This document shows positions 51,304-60,469 of a stretch of 64,000 nucleotides of DNA, piece by piece. Numbering within the stretch: the stretch's first letter is position 1; every line of letters begins with the position of its first letter. The DNA is taken from NCBI GenBank assembly GCA_963796675.1, contig CAWCMS010000002.1:1-64000 (forward strand), read 5' to 3'. The notes below the pieces were generated by a model. The model saw only the letters and a list, made by a program, of their open reading frames with translations. It made no database searches and was not told where the DNA came from. Source of the DNA: CAWCDJ01 sp963796675. Lineage in GTDB: Bacteria; Acidobacteriota; Terriglobia; Bryobacterales; Bryobacteraceae. Position numbers and translations under genes: made by a program.

Positions 51304-54300
51304 TTATCCCGGAAGCAGAGTGAACGCCGGGCTGACATTAATCAGGGTGTTGGCGAAGCGCGGCGCCACGGTCGCGGTGGTCGTGGCCGGGACAATCGAC
51401 CCGGAAAGGGCCACGGTACCAGCGACGTTCGCGGAGCTGACTCCCAGCACAGCAGCGAATACCACCTCCTCCAGGTTCGCCGGGTCGCCCGCCGCGCTCC
51501 ACTCCCAGACGGCCGTCGCTACACCATTGGTGATCGGGAGCGCTACGAGTTTCGAGTTGGCGTTGGTAGTGCCGACCACCACCGGAGCCGTCCCTGTGCC
51601 GGTTCCGGTGGCATCGGTGGTAACCAGCGTAGTCACTTCTTTGACCACCACCGAAGGGATCGGCGACACATTGGCGAGGGAGACGAAGATGGAAGCGCCG
51701 GCAGGAACGCCTGTGAAGATCGCACGCAGCCGCGTCCCTTGCGTTGCCTGGCCGATCTGCTTCAGAACAGCGTTGGTATAACCGCTTTCCTGGCCTTTGT
51801 TCTTGAAGGCGCTCGCGAAGCCTTCCCGGAAATGCAGGAAGGCGTGCGGCGCGACGCTCTTGGGCTGGGTGCCGGTGCCGGACATCATGGGGAAAGTGAG
51901 AGTGAACGGATTCCCGGCCGCGTCCTGCCCGTTGTGTACTTCAAAGGCGCCCAGCCCGTTGCCGACAGTTGCGGCGGTAATCGGTCCTAAGGCCTGAGGC
52001 AATCCGGTGACCGATGCGGAGACGTGCGTCGGCGGGCTCAGCGGCGCGCCAGTCACGGCGAGTTGGAACAGGTTCACGCGAAGGTTCGTGATCCGCACGG
52101 TTCGTGTCTGCCCGGGGCCGGGAGAATCGATCGGGACGTTGGCGAACTCCATGACGCCGGCGACGCCCGCGACCAGGCTGCCCAGGAACGCGTTCGGCGC
52201 CTTGCCGTTCTTATAGTCGAGGCCCGTGCCGCCCGCCCCACTCAGCGCCGCGCGCGAGGACGCGCTGAGCTGTGCCGTGTTGAGCGTGGCCGGATCATCG
52301 ATGAGAAGCAGCGCTTCGGAATTGCTCGCGTCCACCGCCAGACTCGTGATCGGCTGGTCGAGTACGGCGCGAATGGTGAACGTGGGCACCGGCGTGCCCG
52401 CAGCGGCCGGAACTCCGCCGCTGATCGTGACGACCAGATCGCCGATCAACTCCGCCCCGCCAATCGACCGCAGCACCGGCACCGTCGGCACACTGAGCGT
52501 ATACCCCAGTGTCGGAGGCGGTGCGATCCAGAACCACGTTTCGAACATCCCGCCCTTGCGGCCGTCGCCGCTCGGCAGGCTGATCCCGGTGTCCGCCAGG
52601 ATCACTGGTCCGATGTCCGTGGCGCCGGTAGCGCCGCGCAATACGGGTTCCCGGGGAGCGCGAATCACGCGGAGCTGGCGGATGCCGAAGACGTCGCCAT
52701 CCAGGAAGATCGCCGGATTGTCCTGCGCCCACACGAAGTTTCCGTTAATGCGGAAGCGCGCCAGCAGCCCGGGCTCCCCGGGAGGCAGCAGCTCGAAAGG
52801 AAATCCGTTGAGCGCATCGGGATGGCGCAGCCGGTAACTGATGACGTTGCCATTCGCCGTGGCATCACCCACCAACACCATCGGCTGGAACGCGACGTTG
52901 GTTTTTTGCGGATCGGCCGCGGCCTTTTCGTAAGCGCCGGGGGCGGGCGACAGCGGGGCCGGCACTTCCACTACCAGCGCACAGACTGCGCGGGTGATTA
53001 CGGCAGGCGCGGGCGCCGCATCGAGCAGCACATCGATCCCGCCGCTCAAGTCGGCAATCGCCACGGAGCGGTCGTTCAAAAGCGCAATCGGCCCGTTGGC
53101 TCCGTTCAGGCTGACACTTTGGACATGCAGCGCAGGCTCCGCCAGAGGTGGAAAGACGGTACGGCAATCGTGCAGCACCGTCATCGAATACGAAGCGGGC
53201 GGGCTCGAAGGAGGGGACGTCACAGGCCGCGTCCATTGGGCCAGGGCGAGCGCGGTGCGGTGCCTGCGGATGCCCTGCGGCGGAGCGTTGTTGAGCGCTT
53301 CTACCGAGCCATCCGTGCGTGCGGCGAATTGCCAGTAGTCGCCGGCCCGTACCTCGGTACCGCCGAATTGGATCTGAATCCCGTCGCCGAGGTCCATGTC
53401 CGGTGTCGCGGTGGGGTCGAAGGTGGCGTTCACGGTGCCGCTGCCATCCCATCGGCGCAGGATGAGATGCCGATCCGCGCCGGCCGTCGGAGGACTTCCG
53501 GCACTGCCCGGATTCTGGAACGAAGAGGGAAGGGCGCTGGCCAGCGTCACCTTGATCTGATCGAGATCCGGATCGGACGCCAGGTTGGTGAGGAAGCCGG
53601 CGCCCGGCCCGAGTTCGCTTGCGTCATCGGAGATTTCGACCAGGTCGCCCTGCTGGAGAGCCGTCGCCTGATCGCGGCCGAGACCTGTAAGTGTCAGGGT
53701 CAGGCGGTCCTCACTGATGGCGGTGACTCCCACGGCGAAGCCCGCATTATCGCGTGACCACTTGAATGTCGCCGGCTGCGCCTTGACCGGAGGGCTTGTG
53801 ACCGACCCTCGCACTGCGCCATTGCTGTGAATCTCCACCCGGTAGAGGCGATTTTCGCGGCCCGTGTAGGTTCCCAGGTCGGGAATGCGGCAGATATCTG
53901 TGGGCGGCGGAGGCGCATTTTGGATGACAGTCAGGGTGCCGTCCGGCGTCGAAGGCAGCAGTGACGCGGCATTCGGACAGGTCAGATCGGTGACCGTGGA
54001 GGGCACCGGTACCAGCTTGATCTGCGCCACCGTCTGAATGCGCATGGTGGTGTCGGGCCCGCCGAGCGCCACTTCGCGGATTGCGGGGTCCTGCAGATAG
54101 CTGATCGGCCGCGCCCACGCTTCCAGGTAGATCAGCGCGTTGAGCGGCGAACCGTCCTGCGGAATCGGAATCGCGGGCGGATCGAGCAGGAATGGCTGGT
54201 GCAGATAGCTGGCGTCGGCCGGAAGTTGGCACAGCACGCCATCCAGGTAGGCGCGTCCGTGAGCGATCTGAAAATCGGCGGGATTGCCGGCTGACGCGGA

Positions 54301-54486
54301 GATCTGAAACGCGGTGCCCGAGAAGCCCGACGGACCGATGAGATCGGCCGTCTCTTCGCGGAGCCGCTCGAATTCGAGCGCGGTCTGTTCGTTCCAGTCC
54401 GAGTCGAGCCACACGCGCCCCTGCTGGTGGAGCACGCCCGCGTATTTGCCGGCATCGAATATGCGTCGAGAGAAATCACCTTTCAT
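51304..54486 (-). CDS. DUF6519-type protein of a contractile injection system
   Basis: A 1060-residue protein beginning MKGDFSRRIFDAGKYAGVLH and continuing with QQGRVWLDSDWNEQ, the hallmark of DUF6519, a domain found in gene clusters of extracellular contractile injection systems. The domain covers about the first 260 residues; the next part (about 260-430) has beta-rich sequence with LILRRWDGSGTV and DGIQIQFGG. The remaining 600 residues are rich in beta, proline and small residues, with Ig-like spacing (MFETWFWIAPPPTLGY, VRITNLRVNLFQLAV), like fibre or adhesin parts. No signal peptide is seen, as expected for a particle protein. AGGAG overlaps the stop of the previous gene and lies 9 nt before this ATG. 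Its exact place in the particle is unknown. Confidence 0.8.
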   Translation of the reverse strand: MKGDFSRRIFDAGKYAGVLHQQGRVWLDSDWNEQTALEFERLREETADLIGPSGFSGTAFQISASAGNPADFQIAHGRAYLDGVLCQLPADASYLHQPFLLDPPAIPIPQDGSPLNALIYLEAWARPISYLQDPAIREVALGGPDTTMRIQTVAQIKLVPVPSTVTDLTCPNAASLLPSTPDGTLTVIQNAPPPPTDICRIPDLGTYTGRENRLYRVEIHSNGAVRGSVTSPPVKAQPATFKWSRDNAGFAVGVTAISEDRLTLTLTGLGRDQATALQQGDLVEISDDASELGPGAGFLTNLASDPDLDQIKVTLASALPSSFQNPGSAGSPPTAGADRHLILRRWDGSGTVNATFDPTATPDMDLGDGIQIQFGGTEVRAGDYWQFAARTDGSVEALNNAPPQGIRRHRTALALAQWTRPVTSPPSSPPASYSMTVLHDCRTVFPPLAEPALHVQSVSLNGANGPIALLNDRSVAIADLSGGIDVLLDAAPAPAVITRAVCALVVEVPAPLSPAPGAYEKAAADPQKTNVAFQPMVLVGDATANGNVISYRLRHPDALNGFPFELLPPGEPGLLARFRINGNFVWAQDNPAIFLDGDVFGIRQLRVIRAPREPVLRGATGATDIGPVILADTGISLPSGDGRKGGMFETWFWIAPPPTLGYTLSVPTVPVLRSIGGAELIGDLVVTISGGVPAAAGTPVPTFTIRAVLDQPITSLAVDASNSEALLLIDDPATLNTAQLSASSRAALSGAGGTGLDYKNGKAPNAFLGSLVAGVAGVMEFANVPIDSPGPGQTRTVRITNLRVNLFQLAVTGAPLSPPTHVSASVTGLPQALGPITAATVGNGLGAFEVHNGQDAAGNPFTLTFPMMSGTGTQPKSVAPHAFLHFREGFASAFKNKGQESGYTNAVLKQIGQATQGTRLRAIFTGVPAGASIFVSLANVSPIPSVVVKEVTTLVTTDATGTGTGTAPVVVGTTNANSKLVALPITNGVATAVWEWSAAGDPANLEEVVFAAVLGVSSANVAGTVALSGSIVPATTTATVAPRFANTLINVSPAFTLLPG

Positions 54487-54497
54487 CAGGTACGCTC

Positions 54498-57400
54498 CTA
54501 ACTTTCCGCGACAATCACGGGGGTCAGACCAACTGGCAAAAATTCCTGCAGCTTGGTGCGCAGGTTAGCGAGGCGAATGGGGTTCAGCGCCCCGGTGAAG
54601 GCGCCGATCTCGGATGCCTGTTCGCTCGCCGAGAGGATCGCCGGCGGACAAATGGCCGCAAGCTGCGCATAGAGAGGCGACCCAAAGCGCCGAGAATTGA
54701 AGACCGGCGCGTAGCAGCGGCCCGCGCCTCCACAGCCGGACGCCTGTGTTTCGCTGGGAATGCAATGATAGCGGCGGCCCAGCACCGAACCAGTTTCGTA
54801 ACGCGTGTAGCGGATGCAGCCGGACTGCTGATCCTCGGCGATGGCAATCGCGTCGAGAATCGATTCGCTGGCCGACAGAACATCCGCGTGAATGGTGCCG
54901 AAGACGGTCACGCGCTCCAATTGCACACCGGGAGCGGAGCCGAGGATCGGCGGACTCGTAACTGGCGGGCTCGCGGCTACGATGCCGGCGATCGCGACCT
55001 GTCCCTGTGTGCCGATGATGGAATCGGCGACTGTCAATTGCGACACGCCAGGGCCGGCGAGCAGGCCGCCGCTAAGGCAGCGGCAGAGGACGTACGAGGC
55101 CTGGTCGTTGAGATCCATGTCAGCCGCGATCAGCGACTCGCCGTCGCGCGGATCGAGCGTGCAGGCGGCAAGCAGCAGGTTGGCGACTTTGCTTTGAATC
55201 CGGAGTGGGCCGCCGGAGAGGATGAGGCCGTTCAGTTCGAGCGCGGTCATCGACGCGGCGACGCGCAGCGAACTGCCGTTGCGGAATCGGAGGCACGGCC
55301 GCTGGCCTTGTGCCGCACGAATCGTCAGACTTTTCACCGCCGGATTTGGCACCGTGACATCGGCCGTGTGATCGTACGTGACGCTATCGGAAATCTCGAT
55401 GATGTCGCCGTCCTTCGCGGCTGCAATGGCGGCCGCGAGCGTCGTGTAGACCGGAGCCGTGGCCAGATTATCCGCGAGGGCCAGGCCGGAATCTCCCGAT
55501 CGCGAAACGAACCGCGTGGGCTGCTGTGCTGGATCGAGCAGGCGATCGTAAGTGAGGGCGCCGACGCGATCGGTGAAGCCCTCCTGATAGTCGACGGTGA
55601 AGCCGGATTGGGCGGCGGCGGGGTCGGCCTTCGGGAACGCGAAGCGGCCGCGCTCGGGATCGATGCCCAGTTCGCCCGGCGCGAGCAGCGCGATCCGCTC
55701 GGGTGCGCAAAGATCGATCGCCACCGGCTTTCTGAACTGCAACGGCCACTGGCCTGAAATCGGGAGTACCTGTCCGGCGCTGGCTCGCGCCAGCGGAAAA
55801 CCGTCGAGCAGTCCGGGCTGCTGCTGGATGTTGTCCGGCGCAAAGCGCGTGCTGCCGTCCTGCGCGACAAAGACGCGCCGCCCGCCTGCCGGCACGTTGG
55901 CGATTTCGGGCAGGTAGACCAGCAGGCTCTCGCCGCCGCGCAGGCGCAAGATCACCTCGCACGCGGGGAAGAAGTTCGACGCGAGCGGCTGCAGGCGCAG
56001 CGCCAGCGTTCCGGTGTCGGGCAGATTTCCGGAGAAAGCGTTGAGTGACGGTGCGAACGTTTCGGCCGGCCAGACTGGGCCGGAGAGCTTCAGTTGCGGA
56101 TAGTTGCCAGGCGCCTGATCGATGGTGGCGATTGCGCCCAGCGGTTGGAACGTGCCGGTGAACAGATCGGCTTCGATCAGCAGGCCGGATCCCGCGAGGC
56201 GCGTCGCGTCGGCAATCGCCATCGCGCCTGCGGTGCGGCTGATCAATGGTTCGGCCAGGGGCGCTGCGACGGCGCTCGGTGCGGTGGGCGGCTGAGTCTG
56301 GCTCTCAGCCGGGCGCGCCAGCGAAGCGGCATCGAAGCCGGAGGCATGATAGGTGCTGCCATCGTCGGCCACGAGCAGCGTCACCGGGCTTCCAGGCTGA
56401 ATGAACAACGAGGGCAGGTAGATATACAGGGCGTCGGCGATTTGCGGTGGGCCCGTGCGCGCGGCGCGGACGGCGAGGACCGCTCCCGGGAAGCGCGAGG
56501 CGTTCCCTTGCGCCGCGACCGTGAGGACCAGACTGCCTCCTCCCGATGCGGAGCTCTTCACTTGAAACGCGGCTGCGGCACCACGGCTCGCGAGCGTGGT
56601 GTCGAGTGTTCCCAGCACGGGTCCACCAGCGCTCCACAACGTGCTGATCAGGAATCCCGCTCCGCGTCCCTGAAATTCACGAGGATTGAGAAGCCGCATG
56701 CCGGTTCCGGCGGCAAGCGCAATCGCCCCGCCGGTGCCGCCGAACTCGAACGGCTGCCGGCTGGAGGAGAGCGTGGATTCGGTCTGCGCCACCGCCAACG
56801 GAATGCCATGCTGGCGTACAGTCAAATCGCCCTCCGCCCCGAAGAACTGACCGGGAGAGTGGCGGAATGCTTCGCGCGTGATGGCGTCGCGGGAGTCCTC
56901 CGAAAAAAGCGGCACATCGCGTCCCAGAGGATCGAAGGCGAAGAGCCCCGGCGCGAGCGGTGCCGCGTCGGCGCCTGCGACGCCGAACACCTGCAGCCGG
57001 CGCGCGAAGAACCCGAGATTGCGGATCTGGTAACGGCCCGGTGTTTGCCAGGCCGGCACACCCAGCCCATTGCCGCCCCTCGCCAGGCGCGGCTGATCGA
57101 GATCGAATGCCGGCCGGAAGTCCGCTGCATGCGCGAATGGATCGGCGGCGCGACCTACGAGCGACAGGGGATACGAGTCCCGAACATTTACCGTCAGTGG
57201 GCGATCGAGCCGGATGTGGTTCAGGTTTTGCGCCCACCCCAGCGAGCGGAAGAATTCCGCGAAATCGACCGGCCATCCGCTCACTTCCGCGGCCAGCGCC
57301 TGCAGCATGGCGGGAGTGCCCTTGCTGCGCCGCTGGAGAATCGCGTCGCGCACTTCGAGGCGGTTGCTGCGGGTGATCGGGTTCGCCAGCAGGTTGGCGC

Positions 57401-57620
57401 CGATCAGCGCGCCGATATACGGCACGACCCAGTCCTGGCAGGTCTCGATGAAGAAGTTGTCCCACAGGTCGTCCAGATCCTGGCGCAGGTTGGCAGCCTG
57501 CTCGCCGACCACTGCGAGCAGTGCCTGGAGCGGATAGCCCTGCTCCGCGTCATAGGCGCGATAGTTAGCGGGAACATGTGCGTAGAGCCGCTGGGCGAAG
57601 TCTTGCGCGTCGTTTCTCAT
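54498..57620 (-). CDS. gpI-like tail protein with large C-terminal beta-helical region
   Basis: A 1040-residue protein. Its N-terminus (about 1-135: FAQRLYAHVPANYRAYDAEQ, then GYPLQALLAVVGEQAANLRQ and YIGALIGANLL) matches the P2 gpI-type tail family seen in contractile injection systems, which links baseplate and fibres. The central part is long and beta-rich. About 740-930 (SLTIRAAQGQRPCLRFRNGS, LELNGLILSGGPLRI) reads like a right-handed beta-helix, common in carbohydrate-binding or cleaving tail spikes. Canonical gpI is about 180-250 residues, so most of this protein is extra. Its ATG overlaps the stop of the preceding baseplate gene (ATGA). Confidence 0.78.
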   Translation of the reverse strand: MRNDAQDFAQRLYAHVPANYRAYDAEQGYPLQALLAVVGEQAANLRQDLDDLWDNFFIETCQDWVVPYIGALIGANLLANPITRSNRLEVRDAILQRRSKGTPAMLQALAAEVSGWPVDFAEFFRSLGWAQNLNHIRLDRPLTVNVRDSYPLSLVGRAADPFAHAADFRPAFDLDQPRLARGGNGLGVPAWQTPGRYQIRNLGFFARRLQVFGVAGADAAPLAPGLFAFDPLGRDVPLFSEDSRDAITREAFRHSPGQFFGAEGDLTVRQHGIPLAVAQTESTLSSSRQPFEFGGTGGAIALAAGTGMRLLNPREFQGRGAGFLISTLWSAGGPVLGTLDTTLASRGAAAAFQVKSSASGGGSLVLTVAAQGNASRFPGAVLAVRAARTGPPQIADALYIYLPSLFIQPGSPVTLLVADDGSTYHASGFDAASLARPAESQTQPPTAPSAVAAPLAEPLISRTAGAMAIADATRLAGSGLLIEADLFTGTFQPLGAIATIDQAPGNYPQLKLSGPVWPAETFAPSLNAFSGNLPDTGTLALRLQPLASNFFPACEVILRLRGGESLLVYLPEIANVPAGGRRVFVAQDGSTRFAPDNIQQQPGLLDGFPLARASAGQVLPISGQWPLQFRKPVAIDLCAPERIALLAPGELGIDPERGRFAFPKADPAAAQSGFTVDYQEGFTDRVGALTYDRLLDPAQQPTRFVSRSGDSGLALADNLATAPVYTTLAAAIAAAKDGDIIEISDSVTYDHTADVTVPNPAVKSLTIRAAQGQRPCLRFRNGSSLRVAASMTALELNGLILSGGPLRIQSKVANLLLAACTLDPRDGESLIAADMDLNDQASYVLCRCLSGGLLAGPGVSQLTVADSIIGTQGQVAIAGIVAASPPVTSPPILGSAPGVQLERVTVFGTIHADVLSASESILDAIAIAEDQQSGCIRYTRYETGSVLGRRYHCIPSETQASGCGGAGRCYAPVFNSRRFGSPLYAQLAAICPPAILSASEQASEIGAFTGALNPIRLANLRTKLQEFLPVGLTPVIVAES

Positions 57621-60469
57621 GCGTCGGCAAATCCTCCGCTGCCCAGCGTGATGGCCAGCAGGCCTTGGGCGGGCTGCGCCGGGTCGTTGGTGATGACCGC
57701 AATCTGGGTGCGGCCGATCAGGATGTCGTTGATCACGGCGTCCGATGCGCCCACCATGTTGAATTGAGAAATCAGCGCATCCTTCACGCCTGGGACCGAT
57801 TGCACCAGCGCGTAGAGCGCGCTCAAATGCGGGCTCTCGCCGAACTGAAGGTGGTCAAACGCAAAGTATCCCGCCGAGCCGTCAGGATTGATGCCCGGAT
57901 TGAGCGCGGCCTCGACCGCCGCGAGCGTCGCCTGCCGCGGATATTGATCTTCGATATCGATGGTCACCGCGAAATTCACGTACACGGGAACAAAGCTGGC
58001 GATGCGCAGAGGGACGTTGATGTCGCGGCGTTGATCGAGAAAGTCGCGCAACTGGGCCGCGAGCGGCGTGGTGGTGATGTCCGTCTCGTCCGCGGTCGCG
58101 ACCGTAAGTTGCACGTACGGCTGCGCATTGCCGGTGGCGACCCAGCTTGCACTGGCCTTGGCGATCCCCGGGAATGTGAGCGCCAGTGCCGCATAGTCGG
58201 ACGTGCTGACCGCGCGATTGAACGCGCGCACACTCGAGGGCGCGTTGACCGCGATCCGGTCGATGCTCTCGGGATCGGTGCCGCCCGACGTGGGTTGCGG
58301 ATTGATCACTTGCTGGACGCCGGCGACGCTATCGAGCAGTTGCTTGACGCCTCCGGACGCAACGTTGCCTGACGTGCCCAGCCCGACGCGGTAGCGCGCA
58401 TGAATGTTGCCGACGCCGGTGGGTGGAGCGACGCCGTGGGCGCCATCGCCGAAGGTGACGGTGGTCTGGCCCGAGTTGTCTTCGCTCAGCGTGTAGGCGC
58501 GCGCGCCGCTGTCGCTATCGATCAGGCTCGGGACCTCTTGCCATGCCACGCCGTTCACTTGCACGGTGATGGTGCTTTCGACCGGCGAGCCGCTCTGCGG
58601 ATCGGTCGATGGCAGATAGGTCAACGGCTGCTTCTTCAGCGCGAACGCCTGGTTCGGGGAACCGTTGCCGCCGCCCAGAATCTCGTCCTTCACCGTTTCC
58701 CCTTGCGTCACGGGCGCAAGGTTGGCCAGCAGCGTGGTGGACGCGCGCGAATACTGGCTCTCGAGCGGCTTGTCGATCGTGACCGTGGTGAGGTTGTTGG
58801 CCGTATCCTGCACGGGCTGTCCCTTGATGAGGTGATACTCGGCCGACGGCGTGTTGGTCTCGCCAGTGGCATCGTAGAGGTCGCCTGTGACGGTCACCGC
58901 CTGACGGTCCTTCAAGTTCGGATAAAGCCCCGCCAGAATCAGGCTGTCACCCTGCAGCAGATCCGGTAGCGGCAGGTCGTTCTGCAACGGCAGAAGCTCG
59001 GAACCGGTCAGCACCAGCGTGTCTCTCACCGGATAGGTCGAAGCCGGCACCGATCCGGAGGAAAGCGTCAGTCGCGTCACCTTCTTATTCAACGAATAGC
59101 CGCTAACGCTCGCCGAGCGCGCATCGCTGAACTGGAATGTTTTGGCGGATGTGGCATCAGTGCCACCTTGCAGCAGCGCCACCCAACCCGGATTCTGCGA
59201 AGTTCCGCGCGCCGCATCGTAAACCGCGTCGAGGTTGATCTGCGACCCGGCGGGCATGTAGTAACCGGGCTGCCCAGGTGTGTCCCAATTATTGGGGAAA
59301 GGAGGTCCGCCGGGCCACGGCGGAGACGACGGCGTAGTCAGCGCCGGAGCCAGCGTATTGTACGGCGGGGCATCGCTGCCGAAAGGCGAGGCTTGCGCCC
59401 GCATCACGAAGAGCTGCACCGGCTTCGAACTCGAATCGTACGTCTTGCTGGAAGCCTCCTGCCAGGTGATGGTGGTGGTGCCGGAGGTGGTGTCCGTGCT
59501 GACCGAAGAGATCTGGAACAAGGTGCCGGTCGAGCCGTTCTCCACCGTCAAAACGTAGTCGCCGGTGGCCAGGCGATGATTGGTTCCGGAGAGCACGATG
59601 GTGCGGGTGGTAACGCTGTAGAACGGCCACCGCTGGTAGGTGAGGTCTCCGAGTCCGATCGATCCGATGGAAAGACTGAATTCGGACTTCACGGCCTTTG
59701 CCGCGAGGCTGAAGGAATGCACCGCCGCGTCCTGCTGCACGGCCGGCGCGAAATTCAGGAACGACAGCGTACTCAGATAGGTCGACGCCGCGCTGCCGTA
59801 CAAATCCTTGGCGGCATCAATCAGGGCGATACTGCCGATGCCGCCGTAGATCAGTTGAATGTTCGTCAACTGCGCGAACTGGTTCACCGGCGCCACCGCG
59901 GACATGGCGATGGCGTTATGTTCGGAGCGCGCCGTTAAGGCCGCCGACGTTTCGAAGACAGCTGCCGTCTTGCCTGGCTGCGCGCGGCTGCCGATGCGGA
60001 AACCCGAGGGAACCGTGACCGTCTTGCCGGGGCCGAGGGTAAACGATGCGATTCCACTGGCCGCCGCGCCGGGGCTCGGGCGGTACGCGATCAGCTCGAC
60101 CAGGCGAAGCGCCGAATCCCTCTGCGTCGCTGTGCCGAGATAGGCTTCGTTCGCGATCCGCTCCTGGTAAAACGTCAGGATGTCGGCCAGGTAGGCCCAG
60201 AGTTCCAGGAAGAAGGTGTGGTAGTCGCCGTCGATTCCAGGGCGCCAGCCGGAGAACGGGTTCGGCGTACCCGCGAGAAGATCCGGCGCGGCCGCGCGGT
60301 CGATCATCGCCTGCCGGAAGCTCGTGAACGTTCCGATGCGATAGCTGATGGCCGCGAGTCCCGGCGCATTGTAAATGATGAGCGGCGCTTCCGCGGGCGC
60401 AGGCACGGCGCCACATCCGCAGCCGCCGGCGGGGGGTGTCGTAATCTGGCAGAGTGGCGTCTGGCTCAT
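57617..60469 (-). CDS. Baseplate J/gp47-like protein (second, 950 residues)
   Basis: A 950-residue putative baseplate wedge protein. It opens with a Cys-rich segment (GGCGCG at about 15-20), then YNAPGLAAISYRIGTFTSFR and LWAYLADILTFYQERIANEA, a block typical of injection-system baseplate proteins. The C-terminal half has the J-like fold: EVPSLIDSDSGARAYTLSED, VTFGDGAHGVAPPTGVGNIH and ARYRVGLGTSGNVASGGVKQ. It is related to but clearly different from the next gene product, as Afp11 and Afp12 are in Afp particles. It overlaps both neighbours by 4 nt. Confidence 0.88.
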   Translation of the reverse strand: MSQTPLCQITTPPAGGCGCGAVPAPAEAPLIIYNAPGLAAISYRIGTFTSFRQAMIDRAAAPDLLAGTPNPFSGWRPGIDGDYHTFFLELWAYLADILTFYQERIANEAYLGTATQRDSALRLVELIAYRPSPGAAASGIASFTLGPGKTVTVPSGFRIGSRAQPGKTAAVFETSAALTARSEHNAIAMSAVAPVNQFAQLTNIQLIYGGIGSIALIDAAKDLYGSAASTYLSTLSFLNFAPAVQQDAAVHSFSLAAKAVKSEFSLSIGSIGLGDLTYQRWPFYSVTTRTIVLSGTNHRLATGDYVLTVENGSTGTLFQISSVSTDTTSGTTTITWQEASSKTYDSSSKPVQLFVMRAQASPFGSDAPPYNTLAPALTTPSSPPWPGGPPFPNNWDTPGQPGYYMPAGSQINLDAVYDAARGTSQNPGWVALLQGGTDATSAKTFQFSDARSASVSGYSLNKKVTRLTLSSGSVPASTYPVRDTLVLTGSELLPLQNDLPLPDLLQGDSLILAGLYPNLKDRQAVTVTGDLYDATGETNTPSAEYHLIKGQPVQDTANNLTTVTIDKPLESQYSRASTTLLANLAPVTQGETVKDEILGGGNGSPNQAFALKKQPLTYLPSTDPQSGSPVESTITVQVNGVAWQEVPSLIDSDSGARAYTLSEDNSGQTTVTFGDGAHGVAPPTGVGNIHARYRVGLGTSGNVASGGVKQLLDSVAGVQQVINPQPTSGGTDPESIDRIAVNAPSSVRAFNRAVSTSDYAALALTFPGIAKASASWVATGNAQPYVQLTVATADETDITTTPLAAQLRDFLDQRRDINVPLRIASFVPVYVNFAVTIDIEDQYPRQATLAAVEAALNPGINPDGSAGYFAFDHLQFGESPHLSALYALVQSVPGVKDALISQFNMVGASDAVINDILIGRTQIAVITNDPAQPAQGLLAITLGSGGFADA

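Noticed and set aside
52024..57767. Several + strand open frames of 330-577 codons opposite the DUF6519 and gpI-like genes
   Set aside because: They arise from high GC at third positions of the real genes and have no recognisable domains.
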